Source of the DNA: Gemmatimonadales bacterium UBA4456
GTDB lineage: Bacteria > Gemmatimonadota > Gemmatimonadetes > Longimicrobiales > Gaopeijiaceae
Assembly: GCA_002390225.1 (NCBI GenBank)
Contig: DGOW01000010.1
Span: forward strand, 1-29,547
Length of the DNA stretch: 29,547 bases
Reading direction: 5' to 3'
Both the position numbers and the translations under genes were made by a program. Shown here piece after piece: positions 28,092-29,547 of the stretch; position 1 is the stretch's first letter; each line of letters begins with the position of its first letter. The notes below the pieces were generated by a model, which saw only the letters and a list, made by a program, of their open reading frames with translations, ran no database searches and was not told where the DNA came from.

Positions 28092-29547
28092 TTAGGCCGA
28101 GCTGGACAACGTCTCGAGTCGTGCTTCGATGTCACTCCATCGCTCCATCTCCTGTTCGACCGTCTTTTGCGTGTCGAGACGTTCGACCTCGAGACGACTG
28201 ACCTCATCGGGCGTGGTTCGGTCGTAGAAGCCCTCTTCACAGAACGCGGCATCGATCTCGGCAAGTCGGGCCTCGTGCGCCTCCAGTGACCCAGTCACAT
28301 CCTCGCGCTTGCGTTCGAGTCGTCGGACCTCTTTCTCCACTTCGGCTGGAGATTTAGCCGGAGACTTCGACTCGCCCGAGCCTCCGCTGCGTCCTGCGCG
28401 TCGATCTCGGGACCTCTGCCGCTTCTCGCGACCGGCCTTCAGTATGACTGCATCCGCGTCCAGATGGTCGTCCCCTGAGGCGAGCACATACTCCGCATAT
28501 GTGCCGAGGTAGTCGGTAACTTCACCCGGCTTGATCTCGACAATGCGGGTGGCCAGCCGGCTGACGAACCATCGATCGTGCGAGACGAAGATGAGCGTCC
28601 CCTCGTATGCCCGCAGCGCAGCGACCAGAGCCTCGATCGACTCCAAGTCGAGGTGGTTGGTAGGCTCGTCGAGCACCAGAACGTTGGGCTGGTCGAGGCC
28701 CATCCGAGAGAAGACGAGGCGAGCGGCCTCACCTCCCGACAGTGCGCTCACTTTCTTCTTCCCGTCGTCACCGGAAAAGAGCATCAGCCCCATCTGTCCA
28801 CGGACGAATCCACGGTCACGCCCGGGGCAGAAGCTCCAGAGCCATTCCTCGGTCGACTCGGAGCCGTTTGCAAACTGGTTCTTGTTGTCCTGCGCAAAGT
28901 AGGCGGGGTGTGTCTCATAGCCCCAAGCCACCTCCCCGGTGTCGGGCTCGAGCTCACCCATCACGATCTTAAGTAGCGTGGACTTGCCAATGCCGTTCGG
29001 ACCCATGATCGCCAGTCGATCTCCACGGCGAACTTGCAGATCCACCCCGTGCAGCACCTCGTTGTCATCGAAGGCCTTACGGATCCCCTTCACCGTGAGG
29101 ACCTCCTTTCCACTCGGCCGACGCGGGTCGAACCGGAACGTCGGATAACGCCGTGAGCTTCCGGGGAGCACCGCGAGCTCGGACGCCTTCTTCTCGATGA
29201 ACCTCAGCTTACTCTGGGCCTGGCGCGCTTTGCTCGCCTTAGCGCGGAAACGATCGACGAACTGCTGGTGATGCGCGATTTCCTTCTCGCGACTGACGAT
29301 CTCCTTCTCCCGTCGATCACGCTCGGCGACCTTCGCCGCGAGGAATTCGGTGTAGTTTCCGCGGTACATCGTCACGGTGCCGTAGTCGACGTCCAGGATG
29401 CGTGTCGAGACGTTGTCGAGGAAACGGTGATCGTGTGAGATGATCACCACCGGCCCGGCAAACCCCTGCAGGAATTTCTCCAGCCAGCGGATGGAGATGA
29501 TATCCAGGTGGTTGGTGGGCTCATCGAGCACCAGAACGTTGGGCTGG
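28092..29547 (-). CDS. ABC-F family ATPase (cut at window edge)
   Basis: A translation-associated, soluble ABC-F protein lacking membrane domains. The window holds the last 484 residues. The first ABC domain is represented only by its Walker B (VLVLDEPTNHLD at the very edge) and H-loop (IISHDHRFL). Next come the linker with its long charged helices (AERDRREKEIVSREKE) and a complete second ABC domain: Walker A GPNGIGKST, signature LSGGEAARLVF, Walker B VLVLDEPTNHLD, H-loop FVSHDRWFV. A basic, Gly/Ser-rich stretch and a C-terminal coiled coil complete it. ABC-F proteins bind the ribosomal E site and assist stalled translation, and some give antibiotic resistance. Nothing here points specifically to resistance. 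The layout resembles the YbiT type. Confidence 0.93.
   Translation of the reverse strand, partial: QPNVLVLDEPTNHLDIISIRWLEKFLQGFAGPVVIISHDHRFLDNVSTRILDVDYGTVTMYRGNYTEFLAAKVAERDRREKEIVSREKEIAHHQQFVDRFRAKASKARQAQSKLRFIEKKASELAVLPGSSRRYPTFRFDPRRPSGKEVLTVKGIRKAFDDNEVLHGVDLQVRRGDRLAIMGPNGIGKSTLLKIVMGELEPDTGEVAWGYETHPAYFAQDNKNQFANGSESTEEWLWSFCPGRDRGFVRGQMGLMLFSGDDGKKKVSALSGGEAARLVFSRMGLDQPNVLVLDEPTNHLDLESIEALVAALRAYEGTLIFVSHDRWFVSRLATRIVEIKPGEVTDYLGTYAEYVLASGDDHLDADAVILKAGREKRQRSRDRRAGRSGGSGESKSPAKSPAEVEKEVRRLERKREDVTGSLEAHEARLAEIDAAFCEEGFYDRTTPDEVSRLEVERLDTQKTVEQEMERWSDIEARLETLSSSA
28648..28692 (-). repeat. Walker B repeat, copy in the second ABC domain
   Basis: These 45 bases match 29503-29547 at 42 positions, including 24 identical consecutive bases at the right end. 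Both encode QPNVLVLDEPTNHLD in the two ABC domains of the same protein. The DNA identity is higher than the protein motif requires. Confidence 0.8.
29503..29547 (-). repeat. Walker B repeat, copy in the first ABC domain at the window end
   Basis: Partner of the copy at 28648-28692, differing at three positions. The window stops exactly at the end of the matching block, which may reflect an assembly break at this intragenic repeat. Confidence 0.8.

Noticed and set aside
1..29547. tRNA, rRNA, CRISPR, insertion sequence or phage genes
   Set aside because: None seen on reading: no spaced direct repeats, no transposase or integrase motifs, and no rRNA-like conserved stretches. tRNAs were judged by eye only.

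Overview
The window is about 60% GC and densely coded. Gene style and content point to an environmental, probably marine or soil, bacterium, and Gemmatimonadota is my best guess. The pointers are many Tat-exported oxidoreductases, GH109 and PaoABC-like enzymes, and stop/start overlaps using ATG, GTG and TTG. This is an inference from protein character only, since no rRNA or marker tree is available. I saw no tRNA, rRNA, insertion sequence, phage or CRISPR array.

Layout. 1-1185 (minus) holds proB and the first codons of proA (proline synthesis). 1322-4019 (plus) holds a sugar-type nucleotidyltransferase and a sodium:solute symporter. 4039-6287 (minus) holds a diheme cytochrome c and a NorB/cbb3-like heme-copper subunit that lacks canonical metal ligands. 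6408-9043 (minus) holds a GH109 glycosidase overlapping a galactokinase/GalNAc-kinase-like GHMP kinase. 9210-10547 (plus) is an exported EstB-type serine hydrolase, divergent from GH109 across a structured intergenic region. 10812-18107 (minus) holds a small membrane protein and a four-gene coupled set: fused FeS-NrfD subunit, cytoplasmic molybdopterin oxidoreductase, TorD-like chaperone and SulP transporter. 18305-19657 (minus) holds three small unknown genes. 19745-24656 (minus) is an exported molybdenum hydroxylase (PaoABC type) with a cytochrome b561-like subunit. 24773-25918 (minus) is a D-amino-acid-oxidase-like lipoprotein whose segments are in circularly permuted order. 26257-27087 (minus) is a methyltransferase with one in-frame TGA followed by a SECIS-like hairpin. 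27156-28081 (plus) holds an SRPBCC protein and a MerR regulator. 28092 to the window end (minus) is an ABC-F ATPase cut by the edge.

How the genes fit together. GH109 plus kinase suggests release and phosphorylation of GalNAc or galactose. The symporter and nucleotidyltransferase on the other strand may belong to the same sugar economy. The FeS-NrfD/Mo/TorD/SulP set looks like a quinone-linked, cytoplasm-facing oxidoreductase of SoeABC type with an anion transporter attached, so sulfite oxidation with sulfate export is a testable idea. The PaoABC-like set would oxidise aldehydes or aromatics in the periplasm and pass electrons through the cytochrome b to quinone.

Items most worth a second look are the TGA-interrupted methyltransferase with its SECIS-like hairpin, the permuted amino-acid oxidase, the ligand-deficient heme-copper protein, and the alternative RNA structures upstream of the esterase.
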